Source: an uncultured Pseudomonadales bacterium (GTDB lineage: Bacteria > Pseudomonadota > Gammaproteobacteria > Pseudomonadales > UBA7434). Taken from it: a DNA stretch of 64,000 nucleotides. The translations under genes were made by a program, and so were the position numbers. The stretch is taken from positions 20,807-84,806 of the forward strand of contig CAJQKT010000022.1 of the NCBI GenBank assembly GCA_905478995.1, read 5' to 3'. Below, one piece after another: positions 18,000 to 27,436 of this stretch. Every line of letters begins with the position of its first letter. The stretch's first letter is position 1. The notes beneath the pieces were generated by a model. The model had not been told where the DNA came from and did no database searches. It saw nothing but the letters and a program-made list of their open reading frames with translations.

Positions 18000-18040
18000 C
18001 TGTACCGTCTGTTTTTTTATCTCACCCAATAGCAGACCAA

Positions 18041-19099
18041 CTACTTCACTTGCGCTCGCGTAACAGAATTAGCAATTTTTTCTGCTGCCACTAGTGGAAT
18101 TTCACCCACTACTGTGACGCTAAAAAGCCCTGTCTTGTCCTCTTTAACAAGGGTATGAGCCATCGTTGCACCGCGTCGCCGCGAATGCTGCCCAAGATTA
18201 GCATTATCTTCAACAAACACACTAAACGCTGTCAGACCGTCACTATACATCAAGGGCCGATCGTGACCCGAGACTAACCCCGATACTCGAGCGTCACCAG
18301 ACAAAGTAAACGCCGGCGGCACCCACCCAACGTGCCAAGAAGCTGAGCCTGCATGTTGGCGTGATTGCGTTCGAGGAGCTTTTTGAGCCTGTCCGATCGG
18401 CTTACTGGCCAGCTTATTTAGCACCTCAGGTGCCAAATCGGCATCGGCTATTTCATTGCCAATATCAATTTGCGTATATTCAAACCGCTCAAGCACCCTG
18501 CCGTTGACGTCCATCATCAATGAGCGCAATAACAATTTAGTCGACTTGTCTAATGCCAGCTCAAAGCCATGTCGATAATGATCTTTTGGCATCAATGTAA
18601 TCAGTGCCACCTCCCTGCCGGCCACACGATCGCGCCCATCAAAAGACACTTCATACGGCTCGCGCAAGGCAGCAAATCGCGCAGCATAACTGCTTGAAAA
18701 ATCCGTCTCGGAAAAATAGGCGCCAGCACGTCCGGCCTGCCCATCTAGGCTGGTCACACCGTTCACCCCATCGATATAAACAACGCTATTGCCGCGCCGA
18801 ATAAATTCTCGAGGCTGGCCATTCATATGCACTAGCCTTTCGTGCTGAACGCCTTCTTTTATGCCATGATAAATGCGCATAGTGTCCATACGGCTACCCT
18901 GTGTATAAACAAGACTACCACTGTAATTAAGTTGCGCCGAGTTGTCGCTCATATCCATCAACCACTGCTCCGGATCTTCGGCGGCAACTAATACTGGAGC
19001 AAGTAAAAAACTGCCCATAAAAGCGCACGCACACAGTACCAAAACTACACGCGTGGAAATCTTTTTGCGGGATTGACAAATTATTGGGAAAGTAATCAT
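18041..19099 (-). CDS. mucB: Periplasmic sigma-E regulator MucB/RseB
   Basis: MucB/RseB binds the periplasmic tail of the anti-sigma factor and shields it from the protease DegS (AlgW), releasing it when mislocalised lipoprotein or LPS signals are present. A signal peptide (basic start, hydrophobic stretch VLVLCACAFMGSFLLAPVL, cleavage near AAAED at about residue 40) precedes the LolA-like large domain and the smaller C-terminal domain. The 352 residues are close to the family's 315-330. It follows mucA by 83 bases in the order rpoE-mucA-mucB. Confidence 0.93.
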   Translation of the reverse strand: MITFPIICQSRKKISTRVVLVLCACAFMGSFLLAPVLVAAEDPEQWLMDMSDNSAQLNYSGSLVYTQGSRMDTMRIYHGIKEGVQHERLVHMNGQPREFIRRGNSVVYIDGVNGVTSLDGQAGRAGAYFSETDFSSSYAARFAALREPYEVSFDGRDRVAGREVALITLMPKDHYRHGFELALDKSTKLLLRSLMMDVNGRVLERFEYTQIDIGNEIADADLAPEVLNKLASKPIGQAQKAPRTQSRQHAGSASWHVGWVPPAFTLSGDARVSGLVSGHDRPLMYSDGLTAFSVFVEDNANLGQHSRRRGATMAHTLVKEDKTGLFSVTVVGEIPLVAAEKIANSVTRAQVK

Positions 19100-19182
19100 A
19101 CAGACTTATTTATCATAAGATGGACGCACTGCTGAGTAAGAAAATGGTTCATTAATTTTTCGCGATGAATTGCAACGACCCA

Positions 19183-19824
19183 TCAATCCTCTTCAAAATT
19201 AGCGACTCTGGCGAAAGGAACAATTCCCTGTCCGTTTTGACGGGCAGCATGGTTAGCGTGTTCAAGTAGGTACTCATGCAAACGTTCTTGTGCGCGCAGA
19301 CCATCGCTTGCAAGGTCAACATTGGCGTTGACCGGCTGCGCATTAACTTGCACCGCTAGTGCTTCGCTGGTCGGCGCAGTCACATAGCTCGACGTGTCAT
19401 CAGAGGCGAGCGTGCTTGATCCTAAAGCAGCCCCATTTAATTGATATTGCTGAACACCAACAATCACCGCTAAGGTCACCGTAGCGGCCACGGCAAAGCG
19501 CGACCACAAAGGTGCGCCGCCTGGGCTTGCAACTATGCCCGGCGCATCAAACTCTGTCGAATCGTCTGCGTCTGCCTGCACGTGTGAAGGCTCCAGTACA
19601 ATTGCCTCGGCAACGGCTGTGGCAAAGTTTGGCTGCGCGGCATGACCGCCTCGCTCATCATTCAATGCCTCAGAAACCAGCTGATACCGGCTCCACTTCT
19701 GCAGCTGGATGGCTCGCTCAGCCTCACTGCAATTTTCAAGCTGCTTGAGTAGGCTGCGAAGTTCAAGTTCAGTCATTTCACCGTCAGATAGCGCAGATAA
19801 CTGAGAATCAAGCTGGTCATTCAT
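19183..19824 (-). CDS. mucA: Anti-sigma-E factor MucA/RseA
   Basis: A single-pass inner-membrane anti-sigma factor that holds RpoE inactive until it is cut by DegS/AlgW and RseP. The N-terminal sigma-binding domain begins LSALSDGEMTELELRSLL (near residue 9). A membrane helix (FAVAATVTLAVIVGVQQY) lies near residues 109-126, followed by a periplasmic tail of about 87 residues that would contact MucB. The 213 residues agree with MucA/RseA (194-216). It is immediately downstream of rpoE with a 71-base gap. Confidence 0.92.
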   Translation of the reverse strand: MNDQLDSQLSALSDGEMTELELRSLLKQLENCSEAERAIQLQKWSRYQLVSEALNDERGGHAAQPNFATAVAEAIVLEPSHVQADADDSTEFDAPGIVASPGGAPLWSRFAVAATVTLAVIVGVQQYQLNGAALGSSTLASDDTSSYVTAPTSEALAVQVNAQPVNANVDLASDGLRAQERLHEYLLEHANHAARQNGQGIVPFARVANFEED

Positions 19825-19895
19825 AGGTTTGTTCCAGTTCTATTAATAATAAAAAATAACGGCTTCAAGAAAATACTGGCCAATGCCACATAGCG

Positions 19896-20465
19896 TTAAG
19901 AATCTAACATCGGGCCCACCGATTTATCGATAGCCTCACGGGCGCGAAAGATGCGCGACCGCACCGTGCCTACCGGACATGACATTACATCGGCAATATC
20001 TTCGTAGCTCAGACCGTCAAATTCTCGCAAAGTTACCGCCGTTCTCAGATCCTCGGGTAAATTCTGCAGCGCGCGCCGCACTGCAGCAGCTACCTCTTCA
20101 CCGTGCAACCTAGCTTCGGGCGTTTCGATATCTTGCAACACATTGGCACCGGCATAATCATCCGACTCAGCGACATCAACATCCGTGTCTGGTGGGCGCC
20201 GCGAACGCGACACCAAATGATTTTTAGCCGTATTGACCGCTATGCGATACAACCACGTATAGAAAGCGCTTTCTGCTCGAAATTTGTTGATCGCCCTATA
20301 AGCTTTGATAAAAGCCTCTTGCGCTACATCTTGGACTTCGGCCGAGCGCACGTAGCGGGCCACTAAACTATGGATTTTATGCTGGTATTTAAGCACAAGC
20401 AGATCAAACGCTCGCTTATCACCTTGCTGCACCCTAGCCACCAACTGCGCATCTGTCTGACTCAT
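19896..20465 (-). CDS. rpoE: RNA polymerase sigma factor RpoE/AlgU
   Basis: ECF sigma factor for the envelope-stress response, and for alginate-type exopolysaccharide control in pseudomonads. Region 2 (DLLVLKYQHKIHSLVARY, then DVAQEAFIKAYRAI) and region 4 (LPEDLRTAVTLREFDGLSYEDIADVM) are complete. I start at ATG 20465 (MSQTDAQLVARV), giving 189 residues as in the family; the open frame extends 26 codons upstream without family likeness. I did not find a convincing sigma-E autoregulatory promoter (GAACTT/TCTGA) in the upstream 300 bases. Confidence 0.95.
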   Translation of the reverse strand: MSQTDAQLVARVQQGDKRAFDLLVLKYQHKIHSLVARYVRSAEVQDVAQEAFIKAYRAINKFRAESAFYTWLYRIAVNTAKNHLVSRSRRPPDTDVDVAESDDYAGANVLQDIETPEARLHGEEVAAAVRRALQNLPEDLRTAVTLREFDGLSYEDIADVMSCPVGTVRSRIFRAREAIDKSVGPMLDS

Positions 20466-21002
20466 GGCCTTACAACCACTAAGGTAGTGTTCAACCGGCT
20501 TGCCAAACATGAGGTAACGCGCATACCGAGGACGAAGAAACAAGTGCTGCTATGAATCCACTTAATGATCTTTTAGCTCCTTTGCGACTATGCCTGCGAA
20601 ACCTGGCTTGCGGGCTTTTTTGATGTGCACAGGGCACGCATCTACCTACTTATCACGGCTGGCCAGCATTCGGGCCTGTATAATAGGTGGCCTTGTCTCA
20701 TTTTGTCTATGCTCGAGCGGCCACATTAGCCGGTCATCTAAATGACTCGGGCTAGAGACTCGGTAACGCTCAGGCGTAATGAAAAACCCAAGCACTATTG
20801 TTTCGACTGACTGTGACCATTAACATACCATAGAGTTCACCCTGCGTCGGTGTTCAGTAATAGCTAGCCCATGACCTGCCAATGCATCATAACAAACACT
20901 GCGTCTTCAACCCAATAAGGGTGGCAAGCCGTTCCTAGCAAACGGGGTAACGCACGCCCAGTTTGTATATTTATCAACCGCGGACTTTAGACACTCTCAA
21001 CA
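20466..21002. other. Divergent promoter region of rpoE and nadB
   Basis: This 537-base gap separates the divergent genes rpoE and nadB and holds both their promoters. No protein gene is visible. The one structured element I see is a plus-strand hairpin with a T-run at 20592-20621. The plus-strand frame overlapping the start of nadB (20963-21259) is a shadow of it. Confidence 0.6.
20592..20621 (+). terminator. Orphan plus-strand terminator upstream of rpoE
   Basis: GCCTGCGAA and TTGCGGGC form a stem with one bulge and one wobble pair, a seven-base loop, and a run of six T on the plus strand. No plus-strand gene precedes it: the sequence to its left is the 5' end of the minus-strand rpoE. It would end a short transcript antisense to rpoE, or it could be a transcript-leader structure of rpoE read from the other strand. 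Confidence 0.45.
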
Positions 21003-22664
21003 ATGAATATTACTCGTCAATACGATGTGGTTGTAATTGGAAGCGGCGCTGCCGGTTCGACCGTTGCTCTCGCCCTTGCCGGCCATGCCAAGATCGCCGT
21101 CATATCCAAAACCGACCTGGCCGAGGGTTCGACCCGCTATGCCCAAGGTGGGATTGCGGCAGTACTCGATGCAACCGACAGCGTCGAGTCACATTGCAAC
21201 GATACACTGCGCGCTGGCGCAGGTCTTTGCGACGAAGATGCCGTGCGCTTCACTGTTGAAAATAGCCGCAATGCCATTGACTGGTTAGTCGATCAAGGGG
21301 TACCTTTTACCCGCCAACAAGAAACCGCGCAGGCCACATCAGCCCCTGTAAATGTGCATGACCAGGGCCATAGCGATAGCCATACTCCGAGTGAAAATGA
21401 TTATCACCTTACTCGCGAAGGTGGCCATAGCAGCCGCCGCATTATCCATGCTAAAGATGCCACCGGACAAGCGGTATCTACCACGCTGCTGGGAAACCTA
21501 GGCGCACATCCATCGATTGAAACCCTCGAAGATCATGTTGCGATCGACCTGATCGTGGAGCGAGATTTACCCACACCGGTTTGCACCGGCGTGCATGTCC
21601 TAGACTGCAGCACTCAACAAGTTATCACTTTGCATGCTCGTTTTGTTGTACTAGCCACCGGTGGAGCTAGCAAGGTCTATTTGTACACCAGTAATCCCGA
21701 TGGAGCTAGCGGCGACGGCATCGCCATGGCTTGGCGCGCAGGTTGCCGCGTGGCTAACATGGAATTCAATCAATTTCACCCTACCTGCCTTTACCATCCG
21801 CAAGCAAAATCATTTTTAATTAGCGAAGCGGTGCGCGGCGAAGGCGGCAAACTACTTTTACCCAACGGCCATCAATTCATGCCTGATTTTGATGCGCGCG
21901 CCGAATTAGCGCCACGCGACATAGTAGCCAGAGCTATCGATCATGAAATGAAGCGACTGGGCAGTGATTGTGTCTATATCGATATTAGCCATCGCGATCC
22001 AGACTTCATCATCGACCACTTCCCAACGATCTATCAGCGCTGCCTGGATCTAGGTATAGATATGACGCGTGAACCCATACCCGTGGTACCCGCTGCTCAC
22101 TACACCTGTGGCGGTATCATGGTCGATGATCGCGGCAGCACCGATATCGAAAATCTGTACGCTATTGGCGAGACCAGTTTTACAGGGCTGCATGGCGCCA
22201 ATCGCATGGCCAGTAACTCTCTACTGGAATGTGTTGTGTACGCCCAAGCAAGCGCCAACGACATTTTGGGCAAGTTGACCTCCACCCAGTGGCTAACAGC
22301 GCCGCCCTACTGGGATGAATCTCAAGTTACTGATTCAGATGAAGACGTCATCATTTCGCACAACTGGGACGAACTGCGACGCTTTATGTGGAATTATGTA
22401 GGCATTGTACGAAGTAACAAACGACTTGCCCGCGCCCAACATCGAGTCAAATTACTGCGCAGTGAAATTGCCGAATACTACAGCCACTATCGCGTAACTA
22501 ACGATCTTATTGAGCTGCGAAACCTGGCTCAAGTGGCAGAGTTAATCATTGAATCGGCCATACGTCGAAAAGAAAGCCGCGGTTTACACTTCACAATCGA
22601 TCACCCACAAACCGATGCGCATGGCCACAACACGGTACTATTTCCGCCAAACTATCACGATTAA
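21003..22664 (+). CDS. nadB: L-aspartate oxidase
   Basis: Flavoprotein oxidising L-aspartate to iminoaspartate, the first step of de novo NAD synthesis, in the cytosol. The FAD dinucleotide-binding motif [13 protein letters not shown] is at residues 13-25, [12 protein letters not shown] near 43, the substrate-loop [17 protein letters not shown] region near 127, and [13 protein letters not shown] near 398. The 553 residues are normal (E. coli 540). It is next to sdhE/ygfX and rpoE, as is common in gammaproteobacteria. Its stop lies one base from the convergent ygfX gene's stop. Confidence 0.97.
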   Translation: MNITRQYDVVVIGSGAAGSTVALALAGHAKIAVISKTDLAEGSTRYAQGGIAAVLDATDSVESHCNDTLRAGAGLCDEDAVRFTVENSRNAIDWLVDQGVPFTRQQETAQATSAPVNVHDQGHSDSHTPSENDYHLTREGGHSSRRIIHAKDATGQAVSTTLLGNLGAHPSIETLEDHVAIDLIVERDLPTPVCTGVHVLDCSTQQVITLHARFVVLATGGASKVYLYTSNPDGASGDGIAMAWRAGCRVANMEFNQFHPTCLYHPQAKSFLISEAVRGEGGKLLLPNGHQFMPDFDARAELAPRDIVARAIDHEMKRLGSDCVYIDISHRDPDFIIDHFPTIYQRCLDLGIDMTREPIPVVPAAHYTCGGIMVDDRGSTDIENLYAIGETSFTGLHGANRMASNSLLECVVYAQASANDILGKLTSTQWLTAPPYWDESQVTDSDEDVIISHNWDELRRFMWNYVGIVRSNKRLARAQHRVKLLRSEIAEYYSHYRVTNDLIELRNLAQVAELIIESAIRRKESRGLHFTIDHPQTDAHGHNTVLFPPNYHD

Positions 22665-22665
22665 T

Positions 22666-23097
22666 TTAATCGCAACTTCCTTTTGTGGCCGGCAACAAAA
22701 CTAAATACATGCGCAAAAGCGCCCACTGCGCGGGCGTAAGAGCGTCACGCCAAATCACACAATAGTGCGACCGCATTGACGAGCTATCGCGCCACTGCAA
22801 CATCAAAAAAAAGAAACAACGATAATAAACGGCGCAATCAACTCTCTGCCACTGATCATTGAGAAGCAATTGCCAGCACTGATCGTAAAGTTTGACACCT
22901 TCAGGGCGAGTAGTTCCCAGCAACCCACAGCGGTAAATATCTAGAACGAAAAACAGCAAAAAAATGAGTATGCTAAGCGCACCTTGCCAACTGCCAGGAA
23001 CCTTTGCCATCACTACAAAAAAAGCCGAGCAATAAATACCAATCAAACAGACCCTACTAAGCCGTGAGCGGGTAAAAATAAAAACTTTGTTATCCAT
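22666..23097 (-). CDS. ygfX: YgfX/CptA-like membrane protein
   Basis: A 143-residue protein with two adjacent N-terminal membrane helices (about residues 13-30 and 36-54) and a soluble tail rich in Trp and aromatic residues. Position directly after sdhE and this architecture match YgfX. In E. coli YgfX has been described as an inhibitor of cell division (CptA toxin) neutralised by YgfY/SdhE, and also as a helper of flavinylation; which applies here cannot be told. The sequence itself is poorly conserved, so the call rests partly on neighbours. Confidence 0.72.
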   Translation of the reverse strand: MDNKVFIFTRSRLSRVCLIGIYCSAFFVVMAKVPGSWQGALSILIFLLFFVLDIYRCGLLGTTRPEGVKLYDQCWQLLLNDQWQRVDCAVYYRCFFFLMLQWRDSSSMRSHYCVIWRDALTPAQWALLRMYLVLLPATKGSCD

Positions 23098-23168
23098 GCC
23101 AGCAATCCTTTGCCTGTGTATAACGCTACAGTATTATTTGACGCTTTGCTAAACGCACTGCGAACTAT

Positions 23169-23447
23169 CTAAAAACCCAATTCACGACTGGCTTGATAGG
23201 CCAAAATTTCATTCACCATTTGAGCAAGCTCACCGCTAGGCGGAGCCTGCTTCTTCAAAAACCAATCAAATAATTGTTGGTCTTCGCACTCAAGTAAGTA
23301 CTTATAGCGGGCTTGCGTATCGAGATCGAGCTCGGGATAGCGCAGCTTCACAAAAGGCTCTAGCACTAAGTCAAGCTCGAGCATTCCGCGTCGACTATGC
23401 CAAATAGCTCGATTATGATCGATCTTTTCATGCTCCGAAGTATCCAT
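23169..23447 (-). CDS. sdhE: FAD assembly factor SdhE
   Basis: Small helical protein that helps attach FAD covalently to succinate dehydrogenase SdhA. The signature RRGMLELDLVLEPF lies at residues 19-32 (RGxxE plus following helix), and the C-terminal CEDQQLFDWFL matches the family. The 92 residues are normal. It is followed by ygfX and is divergent from ygfZ, the standard sdhE locus. Confidence 0.95.
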   Translation of the reverse strand: MDTSEHEKIDHNRAIWHSRRGMLELDLVLEPFVKLRYPELDLDTQARYKYLLECEDQQLFDWFLKKQAPPSGELAQMVNEILAYQASRELGF

Positions 23448-23671
23448 AACTGATCTCTCACCTTTAATAGGACTAAGCTTTTCAATGGCCAGGCGTTAAA
23501 AACGCTTAGGGCTGATAGGCGCGAACCTGATTTAGCCTCATTTTACACAGGCGCGCTCATCGAAGACACCGTTTTATTTAACCTGGCAAAGCGACATAGG
23601 CTATTTGATTACCGCTATTATCAACTAACAATAAACCCCACCTAATCACTTTTTACAGTAAAATTAGCCGC

Positions 23672-24769
23672 ATGAATCCAACAGCAGACGCTCCCTTAGA
23701 CTCCTTCTGGCAACAATTTTACGAGCACCGACCGGAGCTCGAAATATTTAATGCACACTCGTTTGCTACCGCACTAGCCACTATTGAACCGGACAATCAC
23801 CAACACATTGCGCCGCTGCATCAGCTTGGCTTGCTCTGCATATCTGGAGACGACGCCACGACTTTTTTGCAGGGTCAGCTCAGCGCTGACGTGAACGCAT
23901 TAGCCGTCGGACAAACCACGATGGCTGCACACTGCGATGCAAAAGGACGAATGCACACCAACTTTTTGTTGCACAAAGTGGCCGAGCAGCATTACTGGCT
24001 GCAACTGCACAACTCTACAGCCGAACTGGAATGCACAGCGCTCGCTAAATACGCTGTTTTTTCTAAAGTTGTCATCAAAAACCTGTCAACACAATATGCC
24101 TGCTTTGGGCTGGAGTCACTCGCCCTCGCGAAAGATATACTCGCTCACGAAGCTATCCAAACCGGTATTACTAAGCTGGCAGTTGAGGACCTCCTCACCT
24201 GCATCTGGATACCGCGAGACAAGCTAGATAACCTGCTTGAAGCGCTTGAACAAACCCATACGCATTGGCTAGGCTCGGGCAATTGGCAAAAAATTATCAT
24301 GCAGCGAGGCATCGGCTTTATAGAACATAGCATCAGCGGTGAATTCATCCCACAAATGCTCAACCTTGATTGCATCCACGGGATCAGCTTCACAAAGGGC
24401 TGCTACACAGGACAAGAAATCATTGCCCGCATGAAATACCGCGGAAGCGTCAAGCGCCGGTGCTGGGGCTTTAGCGCGGAGCTCTCATCGTTTGAAATAA
24501 CCCAACTAACACGAATTGAAGCCATTGATCAGTTCGCTCGCTGCGCTGCCGCCGGCGCTGAGATCCGCAACAGCAACGATCAAGTAGCAGGGCAAGTAGT
24601 CAATTCAGTGGTTAACAGCCTTGGGGCAGCCCACGGTTTGGTGGTAATCAAGCTCTCTATGATGGAGGCTGAGGCACCATTGCACCTGTGCTGGACCGAT
24701 ACTCAGGGCAACAAATTGACCATCCCCATCACGCTAACACCGCCTCCTTATGCTATACCTAATAACTAG
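23672..24769 (+). CDS. ygfZ: Folate-binding protein YgfZ (Fe-S cluster maintenance)
   Basis: YgfZ is a tetrahydrofolate-dependent protein needed for repair or assembly of certain Fe-S enzymes. The diagnostic motif KGCYTGQEIIARMKYRG, with its essential Cys, begins near residue 242; the N-terminal GcvT-like domain contains FLQGQLSADV and CDAKGRM. The 365 residues are somewhat longer than the 326 of E. coli. It is divergent from sdhE. Confidence 0.94.
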   Translation: MNPTADAPLDSFWQQFYEHRPELEIFNAHSFATALATIEPDNHQHIAPLHQLGLLCISGDDATTFLQGQLSADVNALAVGQTTMAAHCDAKGRMHTNFLLHKVAEQHYWLQLHNSTAELECTALAKYAVFSKVVIKNLSTQYACFGLESLALAKDILAHEAIQTGITKLAVEDLLTCIWIPRDKLDNLLEALEQTHTHWLGSGNWQKIIMQRGIGFIEHSISGEFIPQMLNLDCIHGISFTKGCYTGQEIIARMKYRGSVKRRCWGFSAELSSFEITQLTRIEAIDQFARCAAAGAEIRNSNDQVAGQVVNSVVNSLGAAHGLVVIKLSMMEAEAPLHLCWTDTQGNKLTIPITLTPPPYAIPNN

Positions 24770-24858
24770 TGCTAGCAGTACTGACCAACCCATCAGTATC
24801 AAGCCTTTGGAGGCACTCTAAATCGCACACTGGCGGCTAAGAGGCGATGATAATGATA

Positions 24859-24896
24859 CTTTTCCAACTGACCTAGAATTGGGTCAGTTGGAAAAG
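24859..24896. repeat. Perfect 15-base inverted repeat upstream of the HDOD gene
   Basis: Arms CTTTTCCAACTGACC and GGTCAGTTGGAAAAG flank an eight-base spacer. No T-run follows in either direction, so it does not look like an ordinary terminator. It lies 90 bases after ygfZ and 123 bases before the HDOD start. It could be a regulator's binding site, a stable RNA hairpin, or half of a small repeat family. Confidence 0.85.
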
Positions 24897-25018
24897 CACA
24901 GGGTATAAAAGGCGCGTAATGTTGCAGGTTAGGTGATTACTGCAAAGCTTTGGCACTTACCCGTTTTCATCAAAAGCATTGCACAACCAATGCTTTTGCC
25001 CATTTTTTCTGGACTGTT

Positions 25019-25858
25019 ATGGCCGACATCATAGACAACGTACGCGACAGCATTCTTGACGCGATAAAAACGGATCGAATCACTCTACCCACGCTGCCTG
25101 AAGTTGCCCTGAATGTCCGAGAAGTCGCACGCGACCCCGACACCACGGTTATTGCATTATGCAAAGTCTTAGAAAAAGACGCAGCCATTGCCGCGCGCGT
25201 TATCAAGGTTGCTAACAGCCCACTATTTCGCGGCGGCAAAGCCATCGATAATTTAAAAACAGCAACCACCAGACTCGGTGTTCGCTACACGGCAAACCTT
25301 GCTACTGGTATTGCCATGAAGCAAATGTTCCAAGCCACCACGTCGCTGGTTGATGAAATATTGCGCGCCACATGGACAAACAGCACAGAAATAGCGGCCT
25401 ATGCGCATGCGTATGCGCAACTGCAACCGGGGTTACATCCCGATCAAGCGAGCCTAGCAGGGCTAACCTATCGCATTGGTGTTTTACCTATCCTTACTTT
25501 TGCAGAAGAACACCCCAAACTGCTATCGAACCCTGAGCTACTCAACACCATTATTGAATCAGCGCATCAAGACATTGGCATGCATATTCTCAGAGCCTGG
25601 GATTTCCCCGATGAAATCATTGTCGTACCCAAGCAATATTTAAACTTTGAACGCGATATTCCTAACGCAGATTATGCTGACTTGGTGGCCGTGTCGGCGC
25701 TGCAAGGAGCAGAAAATAGTGAGCACCCCCTGCATCATATCGATATTGCCAAGGTCAAAGCCTTCGATCGACTGGGCTTACGTCAAGCTGCCACCGAAGC
25801 AGAACAAAATCAGATGATTGAACACATCGAGCTCGCCGCAGCGGTTTTTTCTGAATAG
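25019..25858 (+). CDS. HDOD domain protein
   Basis: A 279-residue protein formed mostly by an HDOD domain, a non-catalytic relative of HD phosphohydrolases found in signalling proteins of motility, stress and cyclic-di-GMP networks. The domain starts at LPTLPEVALNVREVARDPD (near residue 24) and shows KVANSPLFRG and the NLAT and GLTYRIGVLPIL segments, without a full HD metal site. No second domain is present. The ATG at 25019 fits the usual N-terminus; the 23 codons upstream lack likeness. It stands alone. Confidence 0.85.
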   Translation: MADIIDNVRDSILDAIKTDRITLPTLPEVALNVREVARDPDTTVIALCKVLEKDAAIAARVIKVANSPLFRGGKAIDNLKTATTRLGVRYTANLATGIAMKQMFQATTSLVDEILRATWTNSTEIAAYAHAYAQLQPGLHPDQASLAGLTYRIGVLPILTFAEEHPKLLSNPELLNTIIESAHQDIGMHILRAWDFPDEIIVVPKQYLNFERDIPNADYADLVAVSALQGAENSEHPLHHIDIAKVKAFDRLGLRQAATEAEQNQMIEHIELAAAVFSE

Positions 25859-26013
25859 AGTCGTCTCCACACTATCCAGCCATTGCCGGCATACTGAATC
25901 CTTGAGCTAAATCACCTGGGCAGGCAAGTACAGCGGCAGCACCAAAATCCCGTCTAAAGTAACCCAACATCTCGAAGATACAGTGGTAAACTCCTGCACG
26001 GAGGAGTCATTTT

Positions 26014-26754
26014 ATGATTGTATTTGGTCATCGAGGCGCAGCCGGTGAAGCACCCGAAAACACCCTTGCTGGCATCAAACATGCTATAGCTGCAGGCATT
26101 AAAAATATAGAAGTGGATTTGCGTCTATCAGCGGATGGCCAGCTTTTCTTGCTACACGATCGCAGCTTAGGCCGAACCGCCGGCATCAACAAAAATATAG
26201 ATGCCCTAACCTCACATGAACTGCATGCGACCGATGCTCGGCTCAGCTGCAAACATTGGTCCAACCCCGCCCCCTGCCCAATACCAACTCTAACCGAGCT
26301 ATTAACGCAAACACCAGAACTTGAGTGTATTCAACTCGAAATCAAATCAGACTCATCGACCAATATTGCAGCAACCGTTGATGCACTTGCTTGTGAACTG
26401 AGCAATACAACCACTGCAAGCCGGGTCGTGGTTACATCATACGACGCTGATATTCTTGAGGCTTTACGCCAACGCGCCTCACACATCCGCCTAGGATTAG
26501 TCGCCAATCACGATTTACTTGCCGCATTCAATACCGCATCCGCTCTCAACTGCGCATTTATGTGCTTGCACTATGAGCTCATTCTAAACTGCAGTGAAGA
26601 ACTCATCAAAACTTTAACTGACTGCGCAATGCACATTTCTTGCTGGACAGTTAATTCACAAGAAGTAGCGTTAAAATTATGCCAGCGCAATGTCGACAGC
26701 ATCATTACCGACGTGCCAAACAAAATACTCCCGCTATTTGACCCCGCCACCTAA
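26014..26754 (+). CDS. Glycerophosphodiester phosphodiesterase
   Basis: Hydrolyses glycerophosphodiesters to an alcohol and glycerol 3-phosphate. The catalytic motifs are intact: HRGAAGEAPENT at residues 5-16, EVDLRLSADGQLFLLHD near residue 31, and a later E-x-K pair in QLEIKS. There is no signal peptide, so it is cytosolic like UgpQ. The 246 residues equal that family. A GGAGGAG ribosome site lies upstream of the ATG. It is monocistronic. Confidence 0.92.
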   Translation: MIVFGHRGAAGEAPENTLAGIKHAIAAGIKNIEVDLRLSADGQLFLLHDRSLGRTAGINKNIDALTSHELHATDARLSCKHWSNPAPCPIPTLTELLTQTPELECIQLEIKSDSSTNIAATVDALACELSNTTTASRVVVTSYDADILEALRQRASHIRLGLVANHDLLAAFNTASALNCAFMCLHYELILNCSEELIKTLTDCAMHISCWTVNSQEVALKLCQRNVDSIITDVPNKILPLFDPAT

Positions 26755-26898
26755 CCCATATTCGGCTGAGTACAAGCGTTAGAATCTGCTCACCCAGCCA
26801 TGAGCTCGCAACCAATAAATGTCATGACTTCTCGAGATATGCGCTTTAAGCTCAAGAATGACGAACAAACGATGCAACCTAGGGTTTTGAAAATAAAT

Positions 26899-27171
26899 TC
26901 AAAATAATTTCCCTATGCGCTTGTAGCCCTCTTTTAATTCATGACCCAATTCTAATAACGAATCAAACGCTTCATGACTCGTTCGTCCAGCCTCCTTACC
27001 AAGCTGCTTACCTTTAGCTTGCAGCTGTTGCCATTGTGTTTCGAGCCTCCTCCATTCATCGTGCGCCTCCATGTTGGCAAGATGCACCTGCACCTTAATC
27101 TCGTCTCGCTGCGTCTCTAACCGCTCAACTAAGCCCTGAAATTCTTCGCGGATATCTTCGGTGGTAGTCAT
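26899..27171 (-). CDS. Small coiled-coil protein of unknown function
   Basis: A 90-residue, highly charged helical protein (heptad-like run from about residue 5 to 60) without signal peptide or membrane segment. A GAGG ribosome site six bases before ATG 27171 sets the start; the frame's TTG six bases upstream is too close to that site. I do not recognise a characterised family; similar short proteins occur in marine gammaproteobacteria. It is convergent to the phosphodiesterase gene. Confidence 0.6.
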   Translation of the reverse strand: MTTTEDIREEFQGLVERLETQRDEIKVQVHLANMEAHDEWRRLETQWQQLQAKGKQLGKEAGRTSHEAFDSLLELGHELKEGYKRIGKLF

Positions 27172-27436
27172 CGGCAACCTCTTGCGGTGAATGCATTAAA
27201 CGTCAATGTTAAAGAGCCGCCGCAGGCCTCTTTTGGGCCGATCAACACAATAAGATAACCATGATGAAACGGCTTAAAAAAATCCATGCGCGGACGTCTC
27301 TAAAGCATAAGCTTACTCGGACTTTTTTTTGAGATATTGATCTACAGCAATGTTTAAGCTCATTGGTATATTTATTTTTATGTTATATATCAATTGCTTA
27401 AGTGATCAATATCAACCAAAAAATACAATATGCAGA

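Noticed and set aside
26884..26903. TTTTGAA-N6-TTCAAAA inverted repeat
   Set aside because: It covers the last codons of the small coiled-coil gene and is low-complexity AT sequence.
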